From positions 1 to 58,242 of the forward strand of contig JAHHHR010000012.1 in assembly GCA_019359245.1 (NCBI GenBank): DNA of 58,242 nucleotides, given 5' to 3'. The translations under genes were made by a program, and so were the position numbers. The notes below the pieces were generated by a model, which was not told where the DNA came from, searched no databases, and saw only the letters and a list, made by a program, of their open reading frames with translations. Of the stretch, positions 1 to 9,085 are shown in pieces. The stretch comes from Nostoc desertorum CM1-VF14 (lineage in GTDB: Bacteria; Cyanobacteriota; Cyanobacteriia; Cyanobacteriales; Nostocaceae). Position 1 is the stretch's first letter, and every line of letters begins with the position of its first letter.

Positions 1-156
1 GCTGACCACTGTCATGCAAGGATTTTGGGCTATTTTACCTTCTTTCCTTGCACCTGAATATACTTCTAGGGTCTTTTTATCTACAGACTGTCACCTTTTC
101 TTTCTTTTTCAGCAAGCCCTAATTAGAAGATTGATACACCTTAAATACTGATTAGC

Positions 157-1746
157 TCAAAGTTTAGTCTCTTTGCTGAGAGTCTGAATCTGAGTACCAG
201 GATAGTAGAATTGGAGAATTTTTGGACTTGACCAACCTAATTTAGCTAAATTTTGAGCACCAGTTTGACTCAAGCCGACTCCATGTCCTAATCCACCACC
301 AATAAAGGCGTATCCCCACAGTTCAGGTTTTCCTTTGTTTAGGGGTTCTATGTAAAATAGCGTACTTCTAGGAGCAGCAAAGGCACTACGAACCTCGTCT
401 TTCTCGAGAACAAAAGTACTGTTATCAGTTTTAACGGCAAGTTCAAGAATGCGTCCACTTTGGCTTCGCTTCACTACTGCCATAGCCTGAATTGTCTTAA
501 ATTTGGCGTGGGGACTGTTTTTCACCTGCAAAAATTTCTGCAAGTCCTTGGTAATATCCTCTAAAGAGGTTTCCTTGTGCCAACGAAACATATCCCACTT
601 GCTTTCATTAAATCCTTGTTGCGTATTAATAAATTTTTGGAAGTTCTTTTCATCCGCTAAACTCTGCTTAGACAAGTTCCAAAAATTAGTTGCAGCATCC
701 AGTACAGGGCGCAGATAGGGACGATCATCGCCATTCCAGACATCACTGAAGGAAGCAGTAACGCCGCCAGTAGTAGAAGAATAAAGGGCATCTACTAGTT
801 CGTTTTTATAGGCTACTACCTTACCCCTGGTTGAGGCGATCGCTTGGTCTGTTTTAGCAGCCGCTCCATTCAGCCCATAATAAACTTGACAGTGAGTATC
901 AGCACACAATTGATAGTTATCTGCGGCGAACCTACGTAAATTTCTTAAAGCATAAGTCCGAGCGAGAATTGCCTGGGCTTCTAGCGCCGCTGTTGGTGCA
1001 TTTGTACCTATCTCGTAAGGCACAACCCCACGTAAATAAGTTTCTAAAGGAACTTGGTTAACTAAAGTGTATGTGCCATAAGCATTGGGCTGCAAATTCA
1101 GCCGCCCGGCATAAAGACGAGCAGTCTCTGGTTTTTCGCTTTTATTCACCCGAATCAAGTTTTTATCAGTAGTGATTTCTAAATCATTCGGGCTATAGCG
1201 GTTATCATCCACCACCCAACTAACTCGCGGCACTTGTTTTAAAATTTTAGTATCAAGATATACTTTTTCTTTGGTAGAAACTTGGATGTTTTGCAATAGT
1301 AAGCGTCGCAGTAAAGGAGTGCTATAAACATCTCGTTTTGCCCAAACCTGCCAGCGTTCTGGCTGGGCTATTTCCACTTCTATTCCCTGAGAACGCCATT
1401 TATTCGCACTGTCTTCCGCAGTTTCGAAGGTGCGAAATGTGCCCAAAACTACCACTTCCTCAACTGTTGGCTGAGGTAAAGCCTGCATGACTGTTTCCAG
1501 CTTTACAGGGTTTTTGGTAACTAGGGTTTGTTGTTTGTTGTCGGCTTTAAATTTTAGCTTTAAGCGATCGCCTTTTGTGGGTTCTAGTTGCAGCTTGGCT
1601 GCCGGTTGTGAGCCAAATCGCTGCACAATCCCAATTTTCAGTTCCATATCCTGGATGTTGCTCTCAGGTCCTGATGCAGCAGTCAGCCCCAATAGACAAA
1701 ATGTGGCTAGCACAGTGTGGGAAAAACGCCAAAACGAAAATTTCAT
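157..1746 (-). CDS. SpoIID/LytB domain secreted protein
   Basis: A protein of about 529 residues. The N-terminus (MKFSFWRFSHTVLATFC) is a signal peptide or anchor, and this choice of start drops a 36-residue in-frame extension that reads back to 1854. The central part carries the SpoIID signature (PLETYLRGVVPYEI, then an A-rich QAILARTYAL helix). The C-terminus has the hallmark GGGLGHGVGLSQTGAQ followed by a YYPGTQI end. SpoIID homologues in sporulating bacteria are lytic transglycosylases that cut peptidoglycan, and cyanobacterial members are commonly annotated as amidase enhancers. The residues before the SpoIID part (about 60-200) include a possible SPOR-like segment (VLGTFRTFETAEDSANKWRSQG), which would fit peptidoglycan binding. 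It stands alone and diverges from the sulfiredoxin gene. A role in cell-wall remodelling is inferred. Confidence 0.85.
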   Translation of the reverse strand: MKFSFWRFSHTVLATFCLLGLTAASGPESNIQDMELKIGIVQRFGSQPAAKLQLEPTKGDRLKLKFKADNKQQTLVTKNPVKLETVMQALPQPTVEEVVVLGTFRTFETAEDSANKWRSQGIEVEIAQPERWQVWAKRDVYSTPLLRRLLLQNIQVSTKEKVYLDTKILKQVPRVSWVVDDNRYSPNDLEITTDKNLIRVNKSEKPETARLYAGRLNLQPNAYGTYTLVNQVPLETYLRGVVPYEIGTNAPTAALEAQAILARTYALRNLRRFAADNYQLCADTHCQVYYGLNGAAAKTDQAIASTRGKVVAYKNELVDALYSSTTGGVTASFSDVWNGDDRPYLRPVLDAATNFWNLSKQSLADEKNFQKFINTQQGFNESKWDMFRWHKETSLEDITKDLQKFLQVKNSPHAKFKTIQAMAVVKRSQSGRILELAVKTDNSTFVLEKDEVRSAFAAPRSTLFYIEPLNKGKPELWGYAFIGGGLGHGVGLSQTGAQNLAKLGWSSPKILQFYYPGTQIQTLSKETKL

Positions 1747-1969
1747 GGCTACCTGATAGCGAAGCGTTAGCGAGTATTCAAGCGTCTTTTGCCCCTTAAT
1801 GTAGTGTTGGAGCTGATTTTGCAATTGTTTTATAGCGCGGTTTTTTTGTCGCATGAGTGCTCCAATGATACCATTACCAGTTTTGTCCCAAACACTAGTT
1901 GCTAAACAAAGTCATAACGACTATGATTTATTTAGAGACATAAAACAGAACTAGTTGGATAAACTCCTT

Positions 1970-2233
1970 ATGGTTAGAGTCCAAGAAATTCCATTAAATC
2001 AAATAAAACGGCCATTGCCCCGTGCAAACGATCCCAATAAAGTACAAGCCCTAATGGAATCGATTGCGGAGATTGGGCAGCAAGAACCTATTGATGTTCT
2101 AGAAGTAGATGGACAATATTATGGCTTTTCTGGTTGCCATCGGTATGAGGCTTGCCAGCGTTTAGGCAAAGAAACCGTATTAGCCAGAGTCCGTAAAGCA
2201 CCCCGCAGTGTTTTAAAGATGCACTTGGCATAG
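1970..2233 (+). CDS. srxA: Sulfiredoxin (ParB/Srx fold)
   Basis: An 87-residue protein with the ParB/sulfiredoxin fold: an N-terminal VQEIPLNQIKRP strand and the catalytic motif FSGCHRYEA. The cysteine is the one that attacks the sulfinic acid of over-oxidised 2-Cys peroxiredoxin in an ATP-dependent repair reaction. The ATG at 1970 is preferred; an in-frame TTG five codons earlier (1955) would only add DKLL. The length suits cyanobacterial sulfiredoxins. A dps gene follows 120 bp downstream, so the neighbourhood points to peroxide defence. The intergenic 2240-2290 holds G-rich heptamer-like sequence. Confidence 0.85.
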   Translation: MVRVQEIPLNQIKRPLPRANDPNKVQALMESIAEIGQQEPIDVLEVDGQYYGFSGCHRYEACQRLGKETVLARVRKAPRSVLKMHLA

Positions 2234-2353
2234 AGAATGAGAGTAGGGAGTAAGGAGCAGGGGAGGCAGGGGATAGTAATTGCTAACTCCTGACTAATGT
2301 CCAATGCCCAATTCCCAATCCCCAATTACATATAACCTAATTAGGAGAAAATT

Positions 2354-2845
2354 ATGTCATCGGAAGTAACAGTCAAAAATGTAAATATAGGCATTGACGA
2401 GGTGAGTAGGGCTAAAATTGCCGAGGGTTTATCTCGGCTGTTGGCTGACACTTATACACTTTATCTGAAGACTCATAACTTCCATTGGAATGTAACGGGG
2501 CCGATGTTCCAAACATTGCATTTGATGTTTGAAACCCAGTATACAGAATTAGCTTTAGCAGTTGATTTAATAGCCGAGAGAATTAGAGCGCTTGGCTATC
2601 CCGCACCGGGAACCTATAGCGAATATGCCAAACTGAGTTCGATTCCAGAAACTCCCGGGGTTCCTAAAGCTGTGGAAATGATTGGTTTACTAGTGGAAGG
2701 GCAAGAAGCCGTAGTCCGAACTGCACGGTCTATTTTCCCCGTGCTAGAGGAAGTTAACGACGAACCTACCGCCGATTTATTAACTCAGCGGATGCAAGTA
2801 CACGAAAAGACAGCTTGGATGTTGAGAAGTTTACTGGAAGAATAG
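2354..2845 (+). CDS. dps: Dps-family ferritin-like DNA-protection protein
   Basis: A 163-residue four-helix Dps protein. The diagnostic dimer-interface ferroxidase residues are seen in [15 protein letters not shown] (His) and in the following helix with E and D residues ([23 protein letters not shown]). Dps dodecamers bind iron, consume hydrogen peroxide and may coat DNA. A clear ribosome binding site (TTAGGAG) lies 8 bases before the ATG. It sits directly after the sulfiredoxin gene on the same strand, consistent with an oxidative-stress group. The stop codon runs straight into a heptanucleotide repeat (2845-2900). Gene length is typical for the family. Confidence 0.93.
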   Translation: MSSEVTVKNVNIGIDEVSRAKIAEGLSRLLADTYTLYLKTHNFHWNVTGPMFQTLHLMFETQYTELALAVDLIAERIRALGYPAPGTYSEYAKLSSIPETPGVPKAVEMIGLLVEGQEAVVRTARSIFPVLEEVNDEPTADLLTQRMQVHEKTAWMLRSLLEE

Positions 2846-2900
2846 GGATAGGGACTGGGGACTGGGGACTAGGAACTAGGGATTAGGGACTAGGTACTGG
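2845..2900. repeat. Heptanucleotide tandem repeat (STRR)
   Basis: Eight 7-base units of the form GGGACTG/GGGACTA run directly from the last base of the dps gene. Heptamer STRRs of this kind are a known feature of heterocyst-forming cyanobacteria. Complementary heptamers (CCCAATA/CCCAGTC type) occur at about 2940-2970, so the transcript could fold back on itself. Confidence 0.8.
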
Positions 2901-2980
2901 AAAAATTAGTTAAACCATAATATTTAATTTAATTCTCCATACCCAATCCGCAGTACCCAATACCCAGTCCCTAATATCCT

Positions 2981-3634
2981 ATGCCCAATATTAATTTCAC
3001 CCAAAAGTTGCAAGATTTAATGCAACAGGCGGGTATTTCTAGTTTTAAAGCACTGAGTCGCGCTGCTGGCGTATCAGAGCGTCAACTTTTGCGGTTACGC
3101 CAAGGCAAGCTAGAGCAGATGCGCCTAGATGTCCTGCTCAAGCTGTCGCCAGTGCTACAAATTTCATTGAATGAATTAATCGCAACTTTTTCAGCCGTAG
3201 AGTTGTTAAAAGATAAAGCGGCACCTACTCAGGAATTATTAGAAGAAATTACAGATTTAAGAAAAGAGTACCAGCGATCGCAGCAACAAATAGAACAGCA
3301 GCGAGAGATATTACTACAAGAACTCCAGCAGTCGAGTTTGCAACTGCTGGAGTCTTTATTATTGCAATGGCCAACGGCAGCACAGAAAGCGCAGGAGAAT
3401 CCCCAGCTAGCAGCAGTCAAAATAGTACCGTTGGTGCAAAAACCTCTAGAAAAGCTTTTACAAGCATGGGGAGTGGAAGCGATCGCACCCGTGGGAGCAG
3501 AATTACCTTATGATCCCCAACTACACCAATTAATGGAGGGAACTTCACAACCTGGAGCAATAGTGAAGGTGCGCTACACTGGCTACCTTCAAGGTGAGAA
3601 GCTGCTCTATCGAGCAAAAGTAAGTCCTGTTTGA
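2981..3634 (+). CDS. HTH protein with GrpE-like C-terminus
   Basis: 217 residues in three parts. Residues 1-65 are an XRE-type helix-turn-helix (FKALSRAAGVSERQLLRLRQGK, recognition helix after the Gly-Val turn). Residues about 75-125 form a Gln/Glu-rich coiled coil (EEITDLRKEYQRSQQQIEQQREILLQEL in register). The C-terminal 80 residues read like the GrpE head: a VGAELPYDPQLHQLM segment corresponding to the usual G-x-x-FDP-x-xHEA, and GAIVKVRYTGYLQGEKLLYRA corresponding to the β-domain. GrpE is the nucleotide exchange factor of DnaK. There is no dnaK or dnaJ next to it. Whether it is a DnaK-linked regulator or a GrpE paralogue that now binds DNA cannot be told from sequence. The HTH is clear; the GrpE assignment is moderately sure. 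Confidence 0.72.
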   Translation: MPNINFTQKLQDLMQQAGISSFKALSRAAGVSERQLLRLRQGKLEQMRLDVLLKLSPVLQISLNELIATFSAVELLKDKAAPTQELLEEITDLRKEYQRSQQQIEQQREILLQELQQSSLQLLESLLLQWPTAAQKAQENPQLAAVKIVPLVQKPLEKLLQAWGVEAIAPVGAELPYDPQLHQLMEGTSQPGAIVKVRYTGYLQGEKLLYRAKVSPV

Positions 3635-4223
3635 GGGAGTTAGAAGGCAACTTTTTGCTTTCCTCTAACGCCCTTAAAGCTCACTTTTTTGCAATTGTTT
3701 GATATTAAAACTTTTCACCCGCCAATGATGACTATTTTAATAATGCTTATTGGACGAATTTCAGTTTTGCAAAAATATTTGGCAAATAATATGAAAAGCT
3801 GGAACTTTTGCTTGTATAAAACTCATATTTGATCTTTGAAAAAACTTTGTAAAACTCAAAAGCCTGCTTTTTTATTTCCTACTTCCTACTCCACGCCTAT
3901 CGTGCGCTTCTCTGCGAGACGCTGCATGAACAGAAATCAAAGCTAATTTCTATAGTTCAATAATTTAACTTCAAAGATAATACGTGTTTCAGTTATTTTT
4001 ACTTAGCTATTTACTAGTAATTATGTAATTTTTAGTTAAATAATAGAAGAAAGACTAACACAAAAATATTTATAGGTTATTTTTATTTTCTTTGATATTA
4101 ATTATCAATAACTATTTAGTAATAAGCTATGATTTTTTCTTGTAAGCATTTTTAAATTTTATAGTATGGGTATATAATAGCAAAATCAGAGCATTATTTA
4201 CAAAAATTCAGTGTGACATAATT
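3635..4223. other. AT-rich gap upstream of the STAS gene
   Basis: 589 bases without a supported gene, strongly AT-rich. At about 3895-3925 there is a small dispersed repeat of Nostoc type (TCTCTGCGAGACGCTGC). The rest is probably the 5' region of the STAS gene. No convincing promoter box was identified. Confidence 0.6.
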
Positions 4224-4550
4224 ATGAAAGAACAAGTAAAAGTTATTAAGCTCAGTGGTAATTTAAATGCCACAACTTCACAAAACCTTCGACAAAATAT
4301 TACTGAAACTTTAGAAGATGGTACAAAAATTGTGTTAGTTGATTTTCAAGATGTAACGTTTATGGATAGTTCAGGTTTGGGAGCTTTAGTATTAGCTTTC
4401 AAAACTTTGCGGGCTGCGGATAGTCAGCTTTTTCTCTGCTCAATTAATGAACAAGTCAGGATATTATTTGAACTAACTAATATGGATAAAGTATTTGAAA
4501 TATTTCCCAACCAAGAGGCATTTAATCAAGTATTAGTCTCAAAGACTTAA
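4224..4550 (+). CDS. STAS-domain anti-sigma factor antagonist
   Basis: 108 residues, a complete single STAS domain like SpoIIAA/RsbV. The phosphorylatable serine motif FMDSSGLGALV is at residues 46-56 (Ser49/Ser50). In partner switching the dephosphorylated form sequesters an anti-sigma or HPK-like kinase. The gene converges on a PP2C-type phosphatase gene (4551-5687), whose last codon begins at the very next base. That phosphatase is the obvious candidate to dephosphorylate this protein. No anti-sigma kinase gene is present nearby. It is likely cytoplasmic, with no signal or membrane segment. Confidence 0.92.
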   Translation: MKEQVKVIKLSGNLNATTSQNLRQNITETLEDGTKIVLVDFQDVTFMDSSGLGALVLAFKTLRAADSQLFLCSINEQVRILFELTNMDKVFEIFPNQEAFNQVLVSKT

Positions 4551-5687
4551 TTAATCAAAGTTCATTTGCAATATAGATAAATCATCATCAAAAGCATCTT
4601 TGGAGTTCAAAGCAATTAAATAACTCAGTATGTAATCAAGTTGGCAATCAACAGGATGTTGTAAGCTAACCAGTAGCTGAATAAAAGCATCCAAGCTCCA
4701 AAGTGTGCCATCTGATTTAGTGATTTCATAAGCACCATCACTAAAAATATAAAGGGTACTAAATTCTTCAATATTGCAAAATCCATCAACATATTTTGCT
4801 TCTGGAAACATTCCAACTGGCATACCGGGAGTTTTCAAGAGTTTAACTTCAGATTTTCTTGGAGATATACCAGTTATTAAAATTGCTGGTGGATGACCTG
4901 CGCTAGCATAAACTAACTGGCGGTTGGTTAGATTGTAAACTCCGTACCAAATCGTAAAGTATTTGTCATTTTGATAATTCATCTGAAAGGTATCATTCAA
5001 AGCCTTCAACACATCGCTAGGTTGATAATAATTTAGGCCTTTGAGCGCACGGGAACGCAGCAAGTTCAGCACTGAAATAGATGGAAGAGTAGCTTTGAGT
5101 CCATGTCCGGCAGTATCAAGTAAGTAAATTGCCAAATAATCATCATCGAGCCAATAATAATCAAAACAGTCACCGCCAAGTTGCCGTGAGGGAATGAATC
5201 GGAAATTTATATTGAAGGGTTCAGTCATGGGAAAAGGCAGTAGCGATCGCACATATTCTGCGGCTTCTGACATTTCTGATTCTAAAAGCAACTTTTGAGC
5301 CTGCAAATCTCTACTCAATTGATGAAGACGTAATCCAGCTCTTACCCGTGCTTGCAATTCGTTATGCTCGATAGGTTTAGAGATAAAATCATCAGCACCA
5401 GCATCTAGACCTTTGACGCAATCGGCAACGGAATCTAAAGATGTTAATAAAATAAAAAATGTGGTAAAAAATTTAGGATCTGTTTTAATGTGGTGACAGA
5501 CTTCCAGACCATTCAACCCTGGCATGATCCAATCACAAATAATTAGTGCTGGATGGTAAGCCAGCGCCTTTTCTATGCCTTCCTCACCGCTACTAGCAGT
5601 AACTACCTCATAACCCTGTTTTTCTAACATCCTTTTCAGAAGTGTTTTTATTGAATAATCATCATCAATTATTAATATTTGAAACAT
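4551..5687 (-). CDS. Response-regulator PP2C (RsbU/SpoIIE-type) phosphatase
   Basis: 378 residues. Residues 1-120 are a receiver domain with the acidic pair at 8-10, the phosphoacceptor Asp52 (IICDWIMPG) and the conserved Lys in DFISKP. A short coiled linker leads to a PP2C/SpoIIE phosphatase domain (about 150-378) with LGGDCFDYYWLDDD, LLDTAGHG (metal-binding) and IFSDGAYE. A histidine kinase would phosphorylate the receiver to control dephosphorylation of a STAS partner. The tail-to-tail STAS gene at 4224-4550 supports that pairing, although the two are transcribed separately and converge. No linked kinase gene is visible. Confidence 0.92.
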   Translation of the reverse strand: MFQILIIDDDYSIKTLLKRMLEKQGYEVVTASSGEEGIEKALAYHPALIICDWIMPGLNGLEVCHHIKTDPKFFTTFFILLTSLDSVADCVKGLDAGADDFISKPIEHNELQARVRAGLRLHQLSRDLQAQKLLLESEMSEAAEYVRSLLPFPMTEPFNINFRFIPSRQLGGDCFDYYWLDDDYLAIYLLDTAGHGLKATLPSISVLNLLRSRALKGLNYYQPSDVLKALNDTFQMNYQNDKYFTIWYGVYNLTNRQLVYASAGHPPAILITGISPRKSEVKLLKTPGMPVGMFPEAKYVDGFCNIEEFSTLYIFSDGAYEITKSDGTLWSLDAFIQLLVSLQHPVDCQLDYILSYLIALNSKDAFDDDLSILQMNFD

Positions 5688-5842
5688 ATAAAGTTGTAGT
5701 AAACAGTAATTAATAAATTTCTGTAAAAATAGATAATAAAAAGAGGATGTGGGCTAATTAGTTAGTAGCCTTAATAAATAGATACTACTAACTCATTTTT
5801 ATTTTTTCGTCGAATTCAGGATTTTTTAAGAGTCATAAAACA

Positions 5843-6610
5843 TTATGGGGGTGCAACAGGGTTCACCCACAAGAGGATGGTATTTTTTAGCTGGTTTAAG
5901 TCGTGGTATGCTTCTTGTTTGAACCATTGCCCTAAAGCATCAAAGGGGGTAAAAGATGTTCCAGTTTGCCATTTGATGTCTTGACCTAAAGGTGTTGTGT
6001 GAGTTCCTGGTAACGTTTGTGTTGTCACCATCTCATTAAAGCGTTCTTGTAAGATTTTGGTTAAAGCTGCGGATTGGTCAATGTTGTCATTGCTAAATTT
6101 TATTAATAAATTGCGCCTGATGTTATAACGCTCTTGGACAAGCTGGTTGGTTTCCAATGGTGAGGGGGTAAACTCGATTTTCAAAGTAGAATTAAATTGT
6201 TCTACTAAGGGGATAGCTTCTTTAGCGGCGTAGTTGTTGAAGGATATTAAAATGTTGCCTGCGCGTTCTACTTTAAAGAGGCTACCAATCAGCAAGTGAA
6301 GTTTACAGCCCATACTGTGCCCAATACCGTAGATGGGGTAGTAAAGCTTGCGTAATGCCCCAGAATCGTGTAAGCGTTCGAGGGTGCGATCAAAGTTTAG
6401 TAGCACAGATTTTGCGATCGCAGTATGATCCAAGGTGTTGACAAAAGGCGTAGCAATTACAACATAACCTTTACTTGCCAATTGCTCGAGTAACCAGCGA
6501 TAAGTGATGTGCGGTGCAGTGGCGACAAATGCACCTCCTAAAAAATGGATGATACCTATGGGATTTCGGGGAATGATTACCCAGTTACCTCTGACTTCTT
6601 TCCAGTCCAT
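5843..6610 (-). CDS. DUF1350 family protein (α/β-hydrolase-like)
   Basis: 255 residues. It begins WKEVRGNWVIIPRNPIGIIHFLGGAFVATAPHITYRWLLE in register, as expected for DUF1350, a family conserved in cyanobacteria and plastids. The GIGHSMGCKLH stretch is a nucleophile-elbow-like G-x-S-x-G, which suggests an α/β-hydrolase fold. No catalytic triad can be assigned with certainty. There is no signal peptide. The gene stands alone between the phosphatase and a membrane protein. Substrate unknown. Confidence 0.8.
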   Translation of the reverse strand: MDWKEVRGNWVIIPRNPIGIIHFLGGAFVATAPHITYRWLLEQLASKGYVVIATPFVNTLDHTAIAKSVLLNFDRTLERLHDSGALRKLYYPIYGIGHSMGCKLHLLIGSLFKVERAGNILISFNNYAAKEAIPLVEQFNSTLKIEFTPSPLETNQLVQERYNIRRNLLIKFSNDNIDQSAALTKILQERFNEMVTTQTLPGTHTTPLGQDIKWQTGTSFTPFDALGQWFKQEAYHDLNQLKNTILLWVNPVAPP

Positions 6611-6812
6611 GTGGATAAGCGATCGCTTTCTTGTATATTCTTTATGTTAGACCGGCGATCGCAACCGTGGGAAGGATTATGGAAAAAGCCATTGAGAATA
6701 TCTGACGAGTAAAGTGGAAGCCAACCCACCCAGAGACGTCTATAGGTTTACTAGGGAGCATCTACGCGTTCTCCAACTCACGTCTTGTACACACATTGCA
6801 TAAGTATCAGTT

Positions 6813-7532
6813 TTAACGCTGAGTCTGTAATCTTTTCATTTCGTGTTGCACATCTAATGCAATCTGTAATGCTTCATTGAGTAATCTTCCATGCTCAGTA
6901 GCCTGCTCATTTACTTGCATGGCTGTTAAAGTTGCTAAATTGTTGACAAATAGCTCTGTATTACTGAGGATAAAGCTCTTATTTTCTCTCAAAATTCTTT
7001 CTGTCTTCAAAGCGCGAACTAAATCCGATTTAGTGAGTTTTAGCGCTTTGATAACACTCGCTCTTTCTTTTATAAGCACTTCTGAATTACCAGCTTCTTC
7101 TATTTGATCATTGATATCTATAGCTCTAATAACAGTATTATATCTTTCAACATCGCTTAACAGGATTTGCAAAGAATTTGTCATATTAAGTTTGACAATT
7201 TTGCTTTTGCTTTTCCATACTAAATATAAGATAATCTGTGTCAAACCGCTAATCCATAGCCCTAAGATAATTAATAATACCCAGGATGGGACTACTATCC
7301 ATGCTATAAATAATTTTATAAGTATATCAAATAAAAGATAACCAAAAACAAATGTAGCAAATCCAATAAAAATTACAGTTGCGCCTTCAGAACTTTTAAG
7401 TTTTTGGATGTATAGCCTTGCTAATTTTTTTAGAGGATTTGTTATGATTAAAAGTTGATTATTGACAGGTAAATTAGTCAGATTTTGTAGTTCATCCTGA
7501 CTAATCTCCAAGCCTTGTAAATCATCCCTCAC
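6813..7532 (-). CDS. Hypothetical membrane protein, 239 residues
   Basis: I do not recognise a family. The N-terminal 50 residues are soluble. Residues about 52-115 contain two or three hydrophobic segments (ATVIFIGFATFVFGYLLFDI, then IVVPSWVLLIILGLWISGL and QIILYLVW). A basic KSKSK follows, and then a helical, charged cytoplasmic tail of about 120 residues rich in E, L, K and R that may form a coiled coil. Topology: a membrane hairpin with both ends probably in the cytoplasm. No operon partner. Confidence 0.6.
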   Translation of the reverse strand: MRDDLQGLEISQDELQNLTNLPVNNQLLIITNPLKKLARLYIQKLKSSEGATVIFIGFATFVFGYLLFDILIKLFIAWIVVPSWVLLIILGLWISGLTQIILYLVWKSKSKIVKLNMTNSLQILLSDVERYNTVIRAIDINDQIEEAGNSEVLIKERASVIKALKLTKSDLVRALKTERILRENKSFILSNTELFVNNLATLTAMQVNEQATEHGRLLNEALQIALDVQHEMKRLQTQR

Positions 7533-8376
7533 AGCTTTTCAATCCTTGCCAGAATAGTTATTTAATCTAATATAGCAATCAAATTTCGGGAATGCTGGCA
7601 TTTTATTTAAACTTTTTCAGATAAATTAATAATTTTTGTATAAATAACCCAGCCAAAATTAAGAATTAAAAGTTAAAAATTAAACCTCTATTCAACCTTA
7701 TTTACTATCCATCCGCTCATTTTTAAATAGCAAAAGTAATTAATGTTCTGAGATAAAAGAATAAGAAAATGGTAGTGATTCTAGAGTAGCTTCAACAAAT
7801 GGGTACCCTGCCATGAGCGGTATCTGATAGTCTAATCTACTCTTCGAGGATATTTGAAAAGTCCTATTGTTGGTAGCAAAAAGTTTTAGATCCCCCTAAA
7901 TCCCCGATAAGTTGGGGGACTTTGACTCCGGTTCCCCCCTTTTTTAAGGGGGGTTAGGGGGGATCTAAGAGTGCCTAAAGTGACAGCGAAATACTTTTCA
8001 AACAACCTCTTATAGCCTTGTATTAGCTACCATCTGTGGTCAACAGCAACGCATCGATCCTGAAACCGCACCCTTCAAACTTGGTGAACGATCTAGAGAT
8101 GACCTTGAGCAAAAACAAGATCCCCCTAGTCGTGTTTTTCATCGAGCTAGGGGGATCACATATATGGTAGTCTATAAGAGATTCGGTATAGTTCCTTACG
8201 ACTCGATTCTATAACCTAGATTGCAGTTTGGGTAGTCTTACCATTAGAATTTATAGTATTTTTACAGCTTCTTAATCAATGCTTCATCCCTGTTCTTCCT
8301 TAGAGAGGCGGTATATGTAAGTATGGCAGTACGCAATATGCGTAACTTACCATTTTTGTGGATATCTGTAAAAAAT
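7533..8376. other. Gap with foldback elements
   Basis: About 840 bases with no supported gene. It holds a MITE-like element (7846-8009) and a second hairpin (8119-8129 with 8147-8157, GATCCCCCTAG / CTAGGGGGATC). A stretch from about 8011 to 8214 is open for some 67 codons on the plus strand and ends in TAA, but has no start and spans the hairpin. It might be the tail of a lost gene. Confidence 0.55.
7846..8009. mobile_element. MITE-like foldback element, 164 bp
   Basis: Terminal inverted repeats of 17 bp (7846-7862 and 7993-8009, two mismatches; GAGG..GTTTGAAAAGT type) enclose an inner palindrome (TTAGATCCCCCTAA at 7886-7899 against TTAGGGGGGATCTAA at 7955-7969). It has no coding capacity. 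The structure fits a non-autonomous miniature element. Confidence 0.6.
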
Positions 8377-8940
8377 ATGAAATTCAAGATTGTCGCTACC
8401 GTCGCACTGTTAGCTTGTTTCGGGTTTGCAGAGCAGGCCCTTGGATTAAATCAGCTAGATTTGGATCAGTTGAAGGCAACAAATGCCTGTCCCCGGTGTA
8501 ATTTGAGTGGTGCTGACCTAACTCAACAGAATCTAACTGGAGTAGATTTGCGAGGTGCTGACTTGAGTGGTGCTACATTATCTCAAGCTAATCTTACGAA
8601 TGCCGATCTTACTGGTGCAAATTTAGAAGGTGCAGTTTTAAATTCGGTCAATCTCAGTGGTGCTTCCTTAACAGGTGCAAATTTGAAATCAGCATCTCTG
8701 GAAAATGCCGATCTGTCTTATGCGGGTTTCATCAGCGCCGATTTGGAAGCAGCAAACTTAAAAGATGCCAAATTGCTGTTTACCAATTTTCGGGGGGCTA
8801 ACTTCCGGCTAACAACTCAGGCTAATGGTGTCGTTACCTCCGACAAGCCCTATGGCTGGTCATTAGAGCGTCAAAATTCTAGAGAATGTAACGAGTTTAA
8901 ACCCGAAAATACCTTAGGCACAACCTGCTATACAAAATAA
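8377..8940 (+). CDS. Secreted pentapeptide-repeat protein
   Basis: 187 residues from the ATG at 8377, where a signal peptide begins (MKFKIVATVALLACFGFAEQALG). An in-frame upstream ATG at 8323 would put 18 residues before the signal. After a CPRCNLSGADL motif, about 20 pentapeptide units of A(D/N)LxX type follow (GADLTQQNLTGVDLRGADL and so on in register), forming a right-handed β-helix. The C-terminal 45 residues carry two further Cys (EC, TC). Such proteins with an N-terminal CxxC are common in cyanobacteria and are probably periplasmic or luminal; the function is unknown. Confidence 0.85.
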   Translation: MKFKIVATVALLACFGFAEQALGLNQLDLDQLKATNACPRCNLSGADLTQQNLTGVDLRGADLSGATLSQANLTNADLTGANLEGAVLNSVNLSGASLTGANLKSASLENADLSYAGFISADLEAANLKDAKLLFTNFRGANFRLTTQANGVVTSDKPYGWSLERQNSRECNEFKPENTLGTTCYTK

Positions 8941-9085
8941 ACTAGGGCATGGGGCATGGAGCGTGGAAGAATATCTTTCCCTGCTACCTCCTGCCTCTTC
9001 CTTAACTTATGCTTGTATAGCAAAAGCATTTTGTTTGTTAACAGTTCTTTATCATGGGAAAAAAGCCTATGGATTAATTGAATCG

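Noticed and set aside
8011..8214. Open stretch of 67 codons on the plus strand
   Set aside because: No start codon and it spans a perfect hairpin. Mentioned as a possible remnant but not called as a gene.
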